DNA of 64,000 bases from an uncultured Ruminococcus sp. (GTDB taxonomy: Bacteria; Bacillota; Clostridia; Oscillospirales; Acutalibacteraceae): positions 1 through 64,000 of the forward strand of contig CACWOX010000010.1 of NCBI GenBank assembly GCA_902762615.1. The letters are read 5' to 3'. The stretch's first letter is position 1. Every line of letters starts with the position of its first letter. Made by a program: the position numbers and the translations under genes. This document shows, in pieces, positions 25,401-33,974 of the stretch. A model generated the notes under the pieces. It searched no databases. It was given only the letters and a program-made list of their open reading frames with translations, and was not told the origin of the DNA.

Positions 25401-25409
25401 TGTTATCTG

Positions 25410-25895
25410 TCACTCCCTCGTTATATCGTCAAATTCCCCTGCACAGGCTTTCTTTAAATCATCAGGCGAGAGACTGAGCTGAACGCCCAGCTTGCCGCCG
25501 CTGACAATCATGTTTTCCAGCGCCTGCGCCGACCGGGCAATGCGTGTGACGTACTGCTTTTTCATGCCGATGGCTGTACAGCCGCCGCGAATGTAGCCCG
25601 TGACGGCATTGATGTCCTTGACGTGAAGCATCGCAACCGATTTTTCACCTACGGATTTGGCGGCTTTCTTCAGGTCAAGCTCGGCTTCGATGGGAATGAC
25701 ATACACATAATACTGCTTGCTCGCGCCCTGCGCCACAAGGGTTTTGTAAACGATTTCGTGGGGGAGTCCCAAAAGGTCCGCTATCTGCACGCCGTCCACA
25801 AAATCCTTGCATTCGTAGGTCTTCGCTTCATAATTGATTTTCATGCTGTCAAGAATCCGCATGGCGTTGGTCTTGACTTCCTTGCTTTTTGCCAT
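25410..25895 (-). CDS. ybaK: Cys-tRNA(Pro)/Cys-tRNA(Cys) deacylase
   Basis: This trans-editing enzyme removes cysteine mischarged onto tRNA-Pro. The 161-residue protein matches YbaK: KTLVAQGASKQYYVYVIPIE with the conserved lysine of the active site, then AKSVGEKSVAMLHVKDI and the loop TGYIRGGCTAIG, which shapes the pocket. Standard length. It is the last gene of the minus-strand run after uvrA, separated by the heptamer-array element, and is followed by a palindromic repeat. Confidence 0.93.
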   Translation of the reverse strand: MAKSKEVKTNAMRILDSMKINYEAKTYECKDFVDGVQIADLLGLPHEIVYKTLVAQGASKQYYVYVIPIEAELDLKKAAKSVGEKSVAMLHVKDINAVTGYIRGGCTAIGMKKQYVTRIARSAQALENMIVSGGKLGVQLSLSPDDLKKACAGEFDDITRE

Positions 25896-25915
25896 TTTAT
25901 TTCACCTTGTTTTTT

Positions 25916-25978
25916 TCAGCGCGTAGCGCTCCTTCATTATTCTCTTTTCGTTACTCGTTACTCGTTACTCGTTATTCA
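25916..25978 (-). repeat. Heptamer array plus hairpin element A
   Basis: Read on the minus strand from the last bases of uvrA, 7-bp units follow in perfect register: TGAATAA (containing the uvrA stop), CGAGTAA three times, CGAAAAG, AGAATAA, TGAAGGA. These run directly into GCGCTAC and GCGCTGA, which form the palindrome AGCGC-TAC-GCGCT at 25917-25932. The ybaK ribosome binding region follows within 15 bases. Related elements lie at 31641, 41194 and 59677. Origin and function unknown. Confidence 0.8.
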
Positions 25979-28809
25979 CTGCGCGACGCAAGGAGCGCAC
26001 CGAGGTAGTGTCCTGTGTAGGATTCGGGCACAGCCGCGATTTCTTCGGGAGTGCCTGCCGCGACAACGGTGCCGCCGCGGTTGCCCCCTTCGGGACCGAG
26101 GTCAATGATATAGTCGGCAGTCTTGATGATGTCGAGATTGTGCTCTATGACAAGCACGGTGTTACCGCCGTCAACCAGCGTTTGCAGCACTTCGATCAGG
26201 CGGTGCACGTCGGCGGTGTGAAGTCCTGTGGTCGGCTCGTCCAGCACAAAAATCGTCTTGCCGGTGGCGCGTTTGGAAAGCTCGGTGGCGAGCTTGACGC
26301 GCTGCGCTTCACCGCCCGAAAGGGTGGTGGCAGGCTGTCCGATTTTGATGTAGCCCAAGCCCACATCGTAAAGGGTTTTCAATTTGCGCACGATTTTCGG
26401 GTGATTCTCAAAGAAGGACACGCCGTCCTCCACCGTCATGTCCAGCACGTCGGAAATGCTCTTACCTTTGTACTTGACTTCGAGCGTCTCGCGGTTGTAG
26501 CGCTTGCCCTTGCAGACCTCGCAGGGAACATACACGTCGGGCAAGAAGTGCATTTCAATCTGAATGATGCCGTCGCCCTCGCAGGCTTCGCAGCGTCCGC
26601 CCTTCTTGTTGAAGGAGAAGCGCCCCGAATCAAAGCCGCGTATCTTGGATTCCTGTAAATTGGCGAAAAGGTCGCGTATGTCGGTGAATACCCCTGTGTA
26701 GGTGGCAGGATTGGAACGGGGCGTTCTGCCGATGGGAGACTGGCTGATTTCTACGATTTTGTCGAGGTATTCCACGCCCTCGATGCCGTCATGCTTGCCC
26801 CAGATAATTCTGGCGCGGTTGAGGTCGCATGCAAGGCGCTTGTAGATGATTTCGTTGACAAGCGAGCTTTTGCCCGAACCCGAAACGCCTGTCACGCAGG
26901 TAAAGGTGCCGAGCGGTATGGAAATGTCGATATGCTTGAGATTATTCTCGGCAGCTCCCTTGACGGTCAGCCATTTGCCGTTGCCGGGGCGGCGTGTTTC
27001 AGGCACGGGGATTTTTCTTGCGCCGCTGAGATACTGTCCGGTGACGGAATTCTCGCATTGGAGGAGATTGTCCACCGTTCCGGCAAACACCACCTCTCCC
27101 CCATGCACGCCTGCGCCCGGTCCAATGTCCACCACATAATCGGCGGCGCGGATGGTGTCCTCGTCGTGTTCCACGACAATCAGGGTATTGCCGAGGTCGC
27201 GCAGCCTTTGCAATGTGGCGAGCAGCTTGTCATTGTCGCGCTGGTGAAGTCCGATGCTCGGCTCGTCGAGAATGTAGAGCACGCCCGTGAGGTAAGAGCC
27301 GATCTGTGTCGCAAGGCGTATTCTCTGGCTCTCGCCGCCCGAAAGCGTTCCCGATGAACGGGAGAGCGTGAGGTATTCCAGACCCACGTTATTCAGGAAG
27401 CCGAGGCGCAGGCGCACCTCCTTCAAAATGCGGTCGGCAATGAAATGCTCGTGCTCAGTGAGGGTGAGATTGTCGAGAAATTCCAGTGCCTCTGTCACTG
27501 ACAGCTTGCAGAATTCGGCGATATTCAAGCCGCCGACTGTGACCGAGAGAATTTCGGGCTTCAATCTGTCGCCGTGGCAGAAATCGCAGGGAACCTCCGT
27601 GATCAGCGGCTCGATGTCGTGCTTTGACCATGAGCTTTGCGTCTCGGCGTAACGGCGTTCCAGATTGGGGATAACGCCCTCGAATTTTGCCATGAATTTG
27701 CTGCGCCCCATGGTGCTCATGCGGGTGAATTCAAGCTCCCTGTCGCCCGTGCCGTAGAGAATGGCGTTAAGCGCTTCTTCGCTCATTTTGTTGATCGGCG
27801 TGTCGAGGGTGAAGCCGTAGGCCTTTCCCAACCCTTTAAAGTACATCATGGCGAAGGAATTTTCATCGGTGGAGTACCAGCCGGACGCGCGGACTGCCCC
27901 CTTGCGCAGCGAAAGCGAGCGGTCAGGTATGACGAGGTCGGGATTGACCTTCATAAAGATGCCCAGACCGGTGCAGTGTTCGCAGGCGCCCTGCGGACTG
28001 TTGAAGGAGAACGTGCGGGGCGTGAGCTCGTCCATGCTGATGCCGTGCTCGGGGCAGGCGTAATTCTGTGAGAAGAGGATGTCTTCGCCGCCCACGACAC
28101 TGATCAGCGATATGCCGCCCGTGAGCCTGGAAGCCGTTTCGATGGAATCGGCAAGGCGGCTGCGGATTTCGGGCTTGATCACAAGACGGTCAACCACCAC
28201 GTCGATGTTGTGGCGGATATTTTTCTCCAGCTTGATTTCCTCCGAAAGGTCGTAGATATTCCCGTCCACCCTGACGCGGACAAAGCCGGATTTGCGCACG
28301 CTGTCAAGCTCTTTCTGGTGTGTGCCTTTTTTTGCCTTGATGATGGGAGCCATGATCTGGATTTTGGTGCCTTCGTCCATGGCGAGCACTCTGTCCACAA
28401 TCTGATCGACCGTCTGCTGCTGAATCTCCCGTCCGCAGACAGGACAGTGCGGTATGCCGATGTGGGCGTACATCAGTCGCAGATAGTCGTATATTTCGGT
28501 GACCGTTCCGACGGTGGAACGGGGATTTTTCGATGTGGTCTTCTGGTCGATCGAGATAGCCGGCGAAAGTCCCTCAATGGAATCCACCTCCGGCTTGCTC
28601 ATCTGCCCCATGAACATGCGCGCGTAGGACGAAAGCGACTCCATGTAACGCCGCTGTCCTTCCGCAAAGATGGTGTCAAAGGCAAGCGAGCTTTTACCCG
28701 AGCCGGACAAGCCTGTGAATACCACCATTTTGTCGCGCGGAAATTCCACGTCGATGTTTTTGAGGTTGTTTTCCTGTGCGCCCCTCACCACAATTTTTTC
28801 CATTGCCAT
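25972..28809 (-). CDS. uvrA: Excinuclease ABC subunit A
   Basis: UvrA is the DNA damage-recognition ATPase of nucleotide excision repair. The 945-residue protein has two ABC modules: Walker [10 protein letters not shown] near residue 33 with signature LSGGESQRI near 490, and Walker [10 protein letters not shown] near 643 with signature LSGGEAQRV near 830. The zinc-binding CEHCTGLG and the second module's [16 protein letters not shown] fingers are also visible. Length is typical. It is in the same orientation as uvrB but separated from it by a 2.9-kb accessory block, and starts 27 bases after the DUF4279 gene. Confidence 0.97.
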   Translation of the reverse strand: MAMEKIVVRGAQENNLKNIDVEFPRDKMVVFTGLSGSGKSSLAFDTIFAEGQRRYMESLSSYARMFMGQMSKPEVDSIEGLSPAISIDQKTTSKNPRSTVGTVTEIYDYLRLMYAHIGIPHCPVCGREIQQQTVDQIVDRVLAMDEGTKIQIMAPIIKAKKGTHQKELDSVRKSGFVRVRVDGNIYDLSEEIKLEKNIRHNIDVVVDRLVIKPEIRSRLADSIETASRLTGGISLISVVGGEDILFSQNYACPEHGISMDELTPRTFSFNSPQGACEHCTGLGIFMKVNPDLVIPDRSLSLRKGAVRASGWYSTDENSFAMMYFKGLGKAYGFTLDTPINKMSEEALNAILYGTGDRELEFTRMSTMGRSKFMAKFEGVIPNLERRYAETQSSWSKHDIEPLITEVPCDFCHGDRLKPEILSVTVGGLNIAEFCKLSVTEALEFLDNLTLTEHEHFIADRILKEVRLRLGFLNNVGLEYLTLSRSSGTLSGGESQRIRLATQIGSYLTGVLYILDEPSIGLHQRDNDKLLATLQRLRDLGNTLIVVEHDEDTIRAADYVVDIGPGAGVHGGEVVFAGTVDNLLQCENSVTGQYLSGARKIPVPETRRPGNGKWLTVKGAAENNLKHIDISIPLGTFTCVTGVSGSGKSSLVNEIIYKRLACDLNRARIIWGKHDGIEGVEYLDKIVEISQSPIGRTPRSNPATYTGVFTDIRDLFANLQESKIRGFDSGRFSFNKKGGRCEACEGDGIIQIEMHFLPDVYVPCEVCKGKRYNRETLEVKYKGKSISDVLDMTVEDGVSFFENHPKIVRKLKTLYDVGLGYIKIGQPATTLSGGEAQRVKLATELSKRATGKTIFVLDEPTTGLHTADVHRLIEVLQTLVDGGNTVLVIEHNLDIIKTADYIIDLGPEGGNRGGTVVAAGTPEEIAAVPESYTGHYLGALLASRSE

Positions 28810-28836
28810 TTTTTAAAAAAATCCTCCTGCGTGTTT

Positions 28837-29298
28837 TTATTCATTTTGCAAAATAACGCCGCCCTCAAATTCGTCCGGACAGCTCACATATAAATCAATG
28901 TCCATTTCCGTGCCTGTTTCGCAGCAGAACTGCATTACTTCCAAAGAAGGAGCCAGACAAGGCGTTGGCTCGTCAAAGCAGACAGTCGGCACCACTTCCA
29001 GTGTAAAGCTCACGTCAAAGCGACGCTGGATTTCTTTCAGTATATCTATTTTGGGAATCAGCGGTAAAATCGTTTTCATCATCTGGTTTTCCACCATAAT
29101 GTCGTAATGATCGCATATGCCGAATTCCCATGACGCGAAATCATATGCTGTTTCATCTTTTCGCTTGTCGCCGATTTTATGAAAATCATTCGGAACAAGT
29201 CCAAGCATCTCCGAAATGACCTCGGGAGCAAAATCCCCTTTTATGCAAAAATAAGTACAGCAGTTTGTATGCTCGGAATGTGTGTATATTTTTTCCAT
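28837..29298 (-). CDS. DUF4279 domain protein
   Basis: This 153-residue protein looks like a DUF4279 member: an N-terminal CTYFCIKGDFAPEVISEMLG strand-helix pattern with LGLVPND, then YDFASWEFGI and the C-terminal GTEMDIDLYV strand. Family members are small alpha/beta proteins of unknown function, sometimes seen as immunity-type or accessory genes. It is the last gene of the accessory block, 27 bases before uvrA, and probably co-transcribed with it. It contains seven cysteines, a high number for its size. Confidence 0.65.
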   Translation of the reverse strand: MEKIYTHSEHTNCCTYFCIKGDFAPEVISEMLGLVPNDFHKIGDKRKDETAYDFASWEFGICDHYDIMVENQMMKTILPLIPKIDILKEIQRRFDVSFTLEVVPTVCFDEPTPCLAPSLEVMQFCCETGTEMDIDLYVSCPDEFEGGVILQNE

Positions 29299-29378
29299 TG
29301 ACGTATTTTCTCTTTTCCTCCTGCGTTTGCCGGCTATAAAGATAAATCGGAATCTATCGATTTATTGTCATAGCAAAA

Positions 29379-29546
29379 TTAAAATTGTAACAAACCATTC
29401 TCATCATATTTGAAATCCGGTCCCCATGCAACTTCCCAGTAATATCCGTCCAAATCCGCAAAATAGGCATGATAGCCGCCCCAGAATACTTCCTGCGGTT
29501 CTTTTACAATCGTTCCGCCTAAGCAAATACATGTAATTTTATTCAT
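29379..29546 (-). CDS. VOC (glyoxalase-fold) C-terminal stub, 55 aa
   Basis: A 55-residue frame with its own GGAGG ribosome binding site seven bases before the ATG at 29546. It encodes GGTIVKEPQEVFWGGYHAYF and then DLDGYYWEVAWGPDF, which is the last third of a VOC-superfamily protein, including the conserved metal-site glutamate in the WEVAW strand. The first two-thirds of the fold are missing, so it is either a decayed gene that kept a start site or a real minimal peptide. The neighbouring genes are intact. I favour a remnant. Confidence 0.6.
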   Translation of the reverse strand: MNKITCICLGGTIVKEPQEVFWGGYHAYFADLDGYYWEVAWGPDFKYDENGLLQF

Positions 29547-29571
29547 TGGTATACCTCCAAAAATTCAGAAT

Positions 29572-29898
29572 TCAACGCTCTGACATAAACTGTTCGAGAT
29601 TTCTGTCATGTTTATACTTTACTGATGCTTGTCTGTCTTTTTCCAAAATGGCATTGTTTAAATCAATATCATTTAAAGATGCGATAGCAAAGGCGTAATG
29701 AATAACGTCCACCAGCTCATTGGCTAATTGGGATTTTAAATCTTCATGATCCGATGCTTTTCTTCCGTCACGCTTATTCAGAACTTCCGCAACTTCACCA
29801 ACTTCTTCAACTAATTTCATAAACAGACTGGAATCAATACCATGACTTTTATAATGATCATATAAATACGCTTCGTAATCTCTGATACTAACTTCCAT
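29572..29898 (-). CDS. MazG-type nucleotide pyrophosphohydrolase
   Basis: This 108-residue all-alpha NTP pyrophosphohydrolase has the metal-binding signature EExxE (Glu31, Glu32, Glu35 in LVEEVGEVAEVL) and ExxD (Glu61, Asp64 in NELVDVIHYAFA). Single-domain MazG-like proteins remove non-canonical or signalling nucleotides, and some act in phage or stress responses. Here it lies 18 bases downstream of the ATPase gene in the accessory block between uvrB and uvrA. The nucleotide substrate is unknown. Confidence 0.85.
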   Translation of the reverse strand: MEVSIRDYEAYLYDHYKSHGIDSSLFMKLVEEVGEVAEVLNKRDGRKASDHEDLKSQLANELVDVIHYAFAIASLNDIDLNNAILEKDRQASVKYKHDRNLEQFMSER

Positions 29899-29916
29899 CT
29901 TAGCACCTCCATCTAT

Positions 29917-30687
29917 TCAGATTTCCCCTTCTCCCAGCAGCATTTCCAGCATCTTCTCGGGGTTGTCCAGAAACCGCTTGGTCAATTGAAAATGCTCCGT
30001 TTGACTGTACGGAACGGTTCGTATGTTGTCCTCGGTGAGTTCCACCACCTGCGCGCCCGGAAACGCCATGAGTATCGGGGAATGGGTGGCGATGATGAAT
30101 TGGGAATTGTTTTTCACCAGCTCGTTCATCAGCACCATGAGCGTCATCTGGCGCGACGGAGAAAGCGCCGCCTCCGGCTCATCCAGCAGATAAATGCCGT
30201 TGCCGCCGAAGCGGTTCTTCACCAGCGACAAAAAACTTTCGCCGTGCGACTGCTTGTGCAGCGACACGCCACCGTAGCTGTCGATGAGCTGTGCGCCGAA
30301 TGAAGGCTCGTCATCCATCCGGTCAATATACGACGCGACATTGTAAAAACTCTCGGCTCTCAGGAAGAAGCCGTCCCTCGGGCGCACTCCCTTGACCACT
30401 GTGATATATTCATTCAGCGCGGAATGTGTGTCGGCGGTAGAAAAGCGGAAATTCCGCGTGCCGCCCTCGGCATTGAAGCCCATGGACACGGCGATTGCCT
30501 CCAGAAGCGTAGATTTGCCCGTGCCGTTTTCGCCCACCAGAAAGGTGACGTTTGACGTGAAGCGCAGTTCTTTTATCTTCTGAAGATTTTTCACCACCGG
30601 AAGGTATGACAGATACGAGCCTTCGGGCGGTTTTTCTCTGAGATAGATGGATTTGATGTATTTTCCGTATTTTTCATCTATGGACAT
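29917..30687 (-). CDS. AAA/ABC-type ATPase (COG3910-like)
   Basis: This 256-residue stand-alone ATPase has Walker A GENGTGKST (52-60), an ABC-type signature SHGES (147-151), Walker B IYLLDEPEAAL (165-175) and an H-loop ATHSP (200-204). This is a RecF/SMC-like nucleotide-binding domain without long coiled coils, resembling the small predicted ATPases of COG3910. The start at 30687 follows AGGTGAAATT, four bases after the stop of the DUF3791 gene, so translation is probably coupled. Such ATPases often accompany nucleases or toxins in defence islands; here the partner would be the DUF3990 protein. Activity unknown. Confidence 0.8.
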   Translation of the reverse strand: MSIDEKYGKYIKSIYLREKPPEGSYLSYLPVVKNLQKIKELRFTSNVTFLVGENGTGKSTLLEAIAVSMGFNAEGGTRNFRFSTADTHSALNEYITVVKGVRPRDGFFLRAESFYNVASYIDRMDDEPSFGAQLIDSYGGVSLHKQSHGESFLSLVKNRFGGNGIYLLDEPEAALSPSRQMTLMVLMNELVKNNSQFIIATHSPILMAFPGAQVVELTEDNIRTVPYSQTEHFQLTKRFLDNPEKMLEMLLGEGEI

Positions 30688-30691
30688 AATT

Positions 30692-30919
30692 TCACCTGTC
30701 ATTTTCGGGATGCGTGCGATGATATTCCTCGGTTAGTTCGTCAGACAAATATTGGTCACTTCTGCAATGCATATCGGAAATACCCTCGCTGACAAGTGTG
30801 TACAACTCTGAGCGGTAAAAGAAATCGAGTGCTTCGTCGAGCGTCATATGGTTCTGTTCCGCAAAGAGCTTTATTACCCGAACATATTTCTTTTGAAGCA
30901 AAATAGGGTTTGCATTCAT
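30692..30919 (-). CDS. DUF3791 family protein, second copy
   Basis: This 75-residue helical protein (KKYVRVIKLFAEQNHMTLDE, then ALDFFYRSELYTLVSEGISD) fits the DUF3791 group that commonly flanks DUF3990 genes in Clostridia. It overlaps the upstream DUF3990 gene by four bases (ATGA) and ends four bases before the ATPase start, so all are coupled. It differs strongly from the first DUF3791 copy at 31383-31622, so the two probably have separate roles. An antitoxin or adaptor role is plausible by context; not shown. Confidence 0.7.
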   Translation of the reverse strand: MNANPILLQKKYVRVIKLFAEQNHMTLDEALDFFYRSELYTLVSEGISDMHCRSDQYLSDELTEEYHRTHPENDR

Positions 30920-31386
30920 AGCATAACGCCCCTTTCATAATGCAGATAGGTGAGCGCTCTTTCGGTTCGGAATGCTACCTGCATATTCGGTTTTTCATAG
31001 CGAAGCCGTTTGATTGCTTCGTTTTTGTCGATAAGATGATCAAAGTACAATTCCACGGTGTTGAATACTTTGTCGTTTGCCACGCCGCCGCACACGATAT
31101 CGTAATCCGATGTGTCGCAACCGCTGCGGCAGTTGAGAATAAAATCAAGCCATTGCTCGCTGTATGAATCAAAGCGGAGTATTTTTAATATCTCAAACGC
31201 AGTTTCGTCTAAGTGATACACAGTTATAACGCCATTCTGACCTTTCTTTTTGAATCTGCCGCACCACTTTTCCGCCTGTTCGTAGATAGAGGTGGTGTAG
31301 AATCCTCTGCCAAAATCAACATTAGGTCTGGAATGAGTCAGATCAGGCGTGGTAACTTCTGTGTAGGAACCGTGGTATAATGTCAT
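30916..31386 (-). CDS. DUF3990 protein, ADP-ribosyltransferase-like fold
   Basis: This 156-residue protein matches DUF3990, which belongs to the ADP-ribosyltransferase-like superfamily. Its start LYHGSYTE places a histidine (His5) where ARTs bind NAD, DFGRGFYTT gives Tyr30, and the C-terminal MQVAFRTERAL offers Gln136 at the usual catalytic Glu/Gln strand, giving an H-Y-Q pattern. DYDIVCGGVANDKVF is another conserved block. It overlaps a DUF3791 gene by four bases at each end. By architecture it is the likely effector of a toxin/antitoxin-like unit. Enzymatic activity is inference. Confidence 0.75.
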   Translation of the reverse strand: MTLYHGSYTEVTTPDLTHSRPNVDFGRGFYTTSIYEQAEKWCGRFKKKGQNGVITVYHLDETAFEILKILRFDSYSEQWLDFILNCRSGCDTSDYDIVCGGVANDKVFNTVELYFDHLIDKNEAIKRLRYEKPNMQVAFRTERALTYLHYERGVML

Positions 31387-31622
31387 ACCGATACACCCCT
31401 TTCCCGCATGACTTCCAGAATATCGTTGACAATATAATCTCTGCCCTGCGTGTGCAATACATCGTAGCAGGGAACAATGTATTCCCTCAGAATATCGCTC
31501 TTATCACTGAGAGCACGGTAAACATCTGCCGCGTCAGTGTGCAACGCGGCAGCCACGTTCTCAACACAAAAAACAGCAAATTCCAGTTCATTGGCAGTTT
31601 TTATCCATCCATGCTTCTCCAT
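31383..31622 (-). CDS. DUF3791 family protein, first copy
   Basis: This 79-residue helical protein has the typical DUF3791 sequence: NELEFAVFCVENVAAALHTD, a middle helix DVYRALSDKSDIL, and the hallmark CYDVLHTQGRDYIVNDI. It opens the accessory block, just downstream of the heptamer-hairpin element behind uvrB, and its stop overlaps the DUF3990 start by four bases. Small helical proteins encoded immediately upstream and overlapping a toxin-like gene are usually antitoxins or chaperones, which is the inference here. Confidence 0.75.
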   Translation of the reverse strand: MEKHGWIKTANELEFAVFCVENVAAALHTDAADVYRALSDKSDILREYIVPCYDVLHTQGRDYIVNDILEVMRERGVSV

Positions 31623-31640
31623 AATATACCCCTATATTCA

Positions 31641-31697
31641 AAGGGCGATAGCCCTTCCTTCATTATTCATTTTTAAGTCTTAAGTTTTCAGTCTTCA
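31641..31697 (-). repeat. Heptamer array plus hairpin element B (variant hairpin)
   Basis: Minus-strand 7-bp units: TGAAGAC, TGAAAAC, TTAAGAC, TTAAAAA, TGAATAA, TGAAGGA (31697 down to 31656). They abut the palindrome AAGGGC-TATC-GCCCTT type hairpin at 31641-31656. The last two units are identical to units in element A, but the hairpin sequence is different. It lies between the uvrB stop and the DUF3791 start, on their coding strand. Confidence 0.75.
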
Positions 31698-31719
31698 GTT
31701 AGCAACTGCCCGAAGCGCC

Positions 31720-33684
31720 TTATTTGCCGCTCAATTCCTTGATGCGGTCGCGCAGATACGCCGCCTGCTCGAAGTCGAGGAGCTTGGCTGCCTGTTTCAT
31801 CTGCTTGGTCAGTTCATTGATCAGGTGTTCCCGCTCGGATTTGGTTAATTTTTTGCCGTTCTTTTTGACGCTGCCGTTCTCGTCGTGCTGGGTGATTTCT
31901 ATGACGTCGGATACCTTCTTGATAATGGTCTTGGGAATGATGCCGTGTTCTTCGTTGTACTTCATCTGAATGTCGCGGCGGCGCTGGGTTTCGGTGATGG
32001 CGCGTTCCATGGAAGGGGTTACGCTGTCGGCGTACATGATCACCTGTCCCTCGGCGTTTCGCGCGGCTCGTCCGATGGTCTGTATCAAAGAGGTTTCGCT
32101 TCTTAAAAAGCCTTCCTTATCCGCGTCCAGAATCGCCACGAGCGACACTTCGGGAATGTCCAGACCTTCGCGCAGCAGATTGATGCCCACCAGCGTGTCG
32201 AATTCGCCCAACCGCAGGTCGCGTATGATTTCCATGCGCTCCACCGTGTCGATATCGTGGTGAAGGTAGCGCACTCTCATGCCCAGCGATTCCATGTAAT
32301 CGGTGAGGTCTTCCGCCATCTTCTTGGTTAAGGTCGTCACCAGCGTACGGAAGCCCTTCTCGGCACGGGTATTGATCTCCGAAATCAAGTCGTCGATCTG
32401 TCCCTCGGTCGGACGAACGGATATTTCCGGGTCAACCAGTCCTGTGGGACGAATGACCTGCTCCACGATCTGCTCTGCGTGCTCCCTCTCGAAGGGTCCC
32501 GGCGTGGCGCTGATGTAAATTGCCTGATTGATCAGCGAATAGAATTCCTCGAATTGCAGCGGTCGGTTGTCGTATGCCGACGGCAGACGGAAGCCATAGT
32601 CGATGAGATTCTTCTTGCGGGCGTGGTCACCGGCATACATCGCACGCACCTGCGGCAGGCTGACGTGCGATTCGTCCACAAAGAGCAGGAAATCCTCGGG
32701 GAAATAATTGATCAGCGTGAAGGGCGGCGTTCCGGGCGCTCTGCCCGACAGCACGCGGGAATAATTCTCTATGCCCGGGCAAAAGCCGCACTCCATGAGC
32801 ATTTCCATATCGTAGCTGACGCGCTGCTCGATGCGCTGGGCTTCTATCAGTTTGTTGTTCTGCTGGAAATACTGAATTCTCTCCCGCAGCTCGTCCTGAA
32901 TTTCATCCATCGCTCTGCCCATTTTTTGCTCGGGAACAATGTAATGCGAAGCCGGATAAATGGCGATGTGATTCAGCACCGCTTTGAGTTCGCCGGTGAC
33001 GTAATTGATTTCGGAAATGCGATCGATCTCGTCTCCGAAAAATTCAATTCTGATAACGGTTTCTTTTGAGTATGAGGTGAATACCTCCACCACATCGCCG
33101 CGCACACGAAAAGTGTTGCGGGCAAATTCAATGTCGTTGCGGCTGTACTGGATTTCCGCAAGCTTCTTGATCACCTCGTCGCGGCTTTTTTCCATGCCGG
33201 GACGCAGCGAAAGCACCATATTGCGGTAATCGATAGGGTCGCCCATGCTGTATATGCAGGACACCGACGCGACAATAATAATATCACGCCGTTCCGAAAG
33301 AGCGGAAGTCGCGCTGTGGCGCAGGCGGTCAATTTCGTCGTTGACCGACGAGTCTTTTTCTATATAAGTGTCGGTGGTGGGAATGTAGGATTCCGGTTGA
33401 TAATAGTCGTAATAGCTGACGAAGAACTCCACCGCGTTCTCCGGGAAGAATTCCCTGAACTCATTGCAAAGCTGTGCGGCAAGCACCTTGTTGTGAGCCA
33501 GCACGAGCGTCGGCTTGTTCATCTGGGCGATGACGTTTGCCATGGTGAAGGTCTTTCCGCTGCCGGTAACGCCCAAAAGCGCCTGTTCGTGATAGCCCTT
33601 TTTCAGCCCGTCCACCAGCTTTGCGATTGCCTCGGGCTGGTCGCCTGTCGGCTTGTAGTCCGATACGAGCTTGAATTGATCCAT
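31720..33684 (-). CDS. uvrB: Excinuclease ABC subunit B
   Basis: UvrB verifies lesions and recruits UvrC in nucleotide excision repair. The 654-residue protein has Walker [10 protein letters not shown] near residue 39, the beta-hairpin region [13 protein letters not shown] near 92 that inserts between DNA strands, helicase motifs including [14 protein letters not shown] near 335 and QTIGRAARN near 538, and a C-terminal UVR domain (about 617-652) that binds UvrC. It has its own promoter and is first in the run leading through the accessory block to uvrA. No LexA box was evident upstream. Confidence 0.97.
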   Translation of the reverse strand: MDQFKLVSDYKPTGDQPEAIAKLVDGLKKGYHEQALLGVTGSGKTFTMANVIAQMNKPTLVLAHNKVLAAQLCNEFREFFPENAVEFFVSYYDYYQPESYIPTTDTYIEKDSSVNDEIDRLRHSATSALSERRDIIIVASVSCIYSMGDPIDYRNMVLSLRPGMEKSRDEVIKKLAEIQYSRNDIEFARNTFRVRGDVVEVFTSYSKETVIRIEFFGDEIDRISEINYVTGELKAVLNHIAIYPASHYIVPEQKMGRAMDEIQDELRERIQYFQQNNKLIEAQRIEQRVSYDMEMLMECGFCPGIENYSRVLSGRAPGTPPFTLINYFPEDFLLFVDESHVSLPQVRAMYAGDHARKKNLIDYGFRLPSAYDNRPLQFEEFYSLINQAIYISATPGPFEREHAEQIVEQVIRPTGLVDPEISVRPTEGQIDDLISEINTRAEKGFRTLVTTLTKKMAEDLTDYMESLGMRVRYLHHDIDTVERMEIIRDLRLGEFDTLVGINLLREGLDIPEVSLVAILDADKEGFLRSETSLIQTIGRAARNAEGQVIMYADSVTPSMERAITETQRRRDIQMKYNEEHGIIPKTIIKKVSDVIEITQHDENGSVKKNGKKLTKSEREHLINELTKQMKQAAKLLDFEQAAYLRDRIKELSGK

Positions 33685-33728
33685 ATTCTCTGTATCCTCC
33701 GTTTTTTGTTCTTATGCGTAACTATATT

Positions 33729-33757
33729 ATTGTATCACTTTTCGGTATTCGATTCAA
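33729..33757 (-). promoter_or_regulatory. Promoter of uvrB
   Basis: Minus strand TTGAAT (33752-33757) and TACAAT (33729-33734) with a 17-base spacer lie about 45 bases before the uvrB start. No clear CGAAC-N4-GTTCG-type LexA site is visible in the gap. Confidence 0.6.
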
Positions 33758-33974
33758 TGTTTTTTTCTTTTACAATCGCTATTAAAATTATACACCATCG
33801 TTCGCACAATTGCAACCACTATATGAAAATATCTTGAAAATTGTTTTAAAAATGCGATTGCAAATATTTGGCAAACCTTCATTTGAATACACCTGTCTAA
33901 AATTGCCCTGCCGTGCATAAAATATGTTGAAGGATTTTTCAAAAGGAATGATTGAAAGGACAGGTATCAAGCAA

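Noticed and set aside
25916..25978. CRISPR-like array
   Set aside because: Units are 7 bp with no spacers, and no cas genes are in the window.
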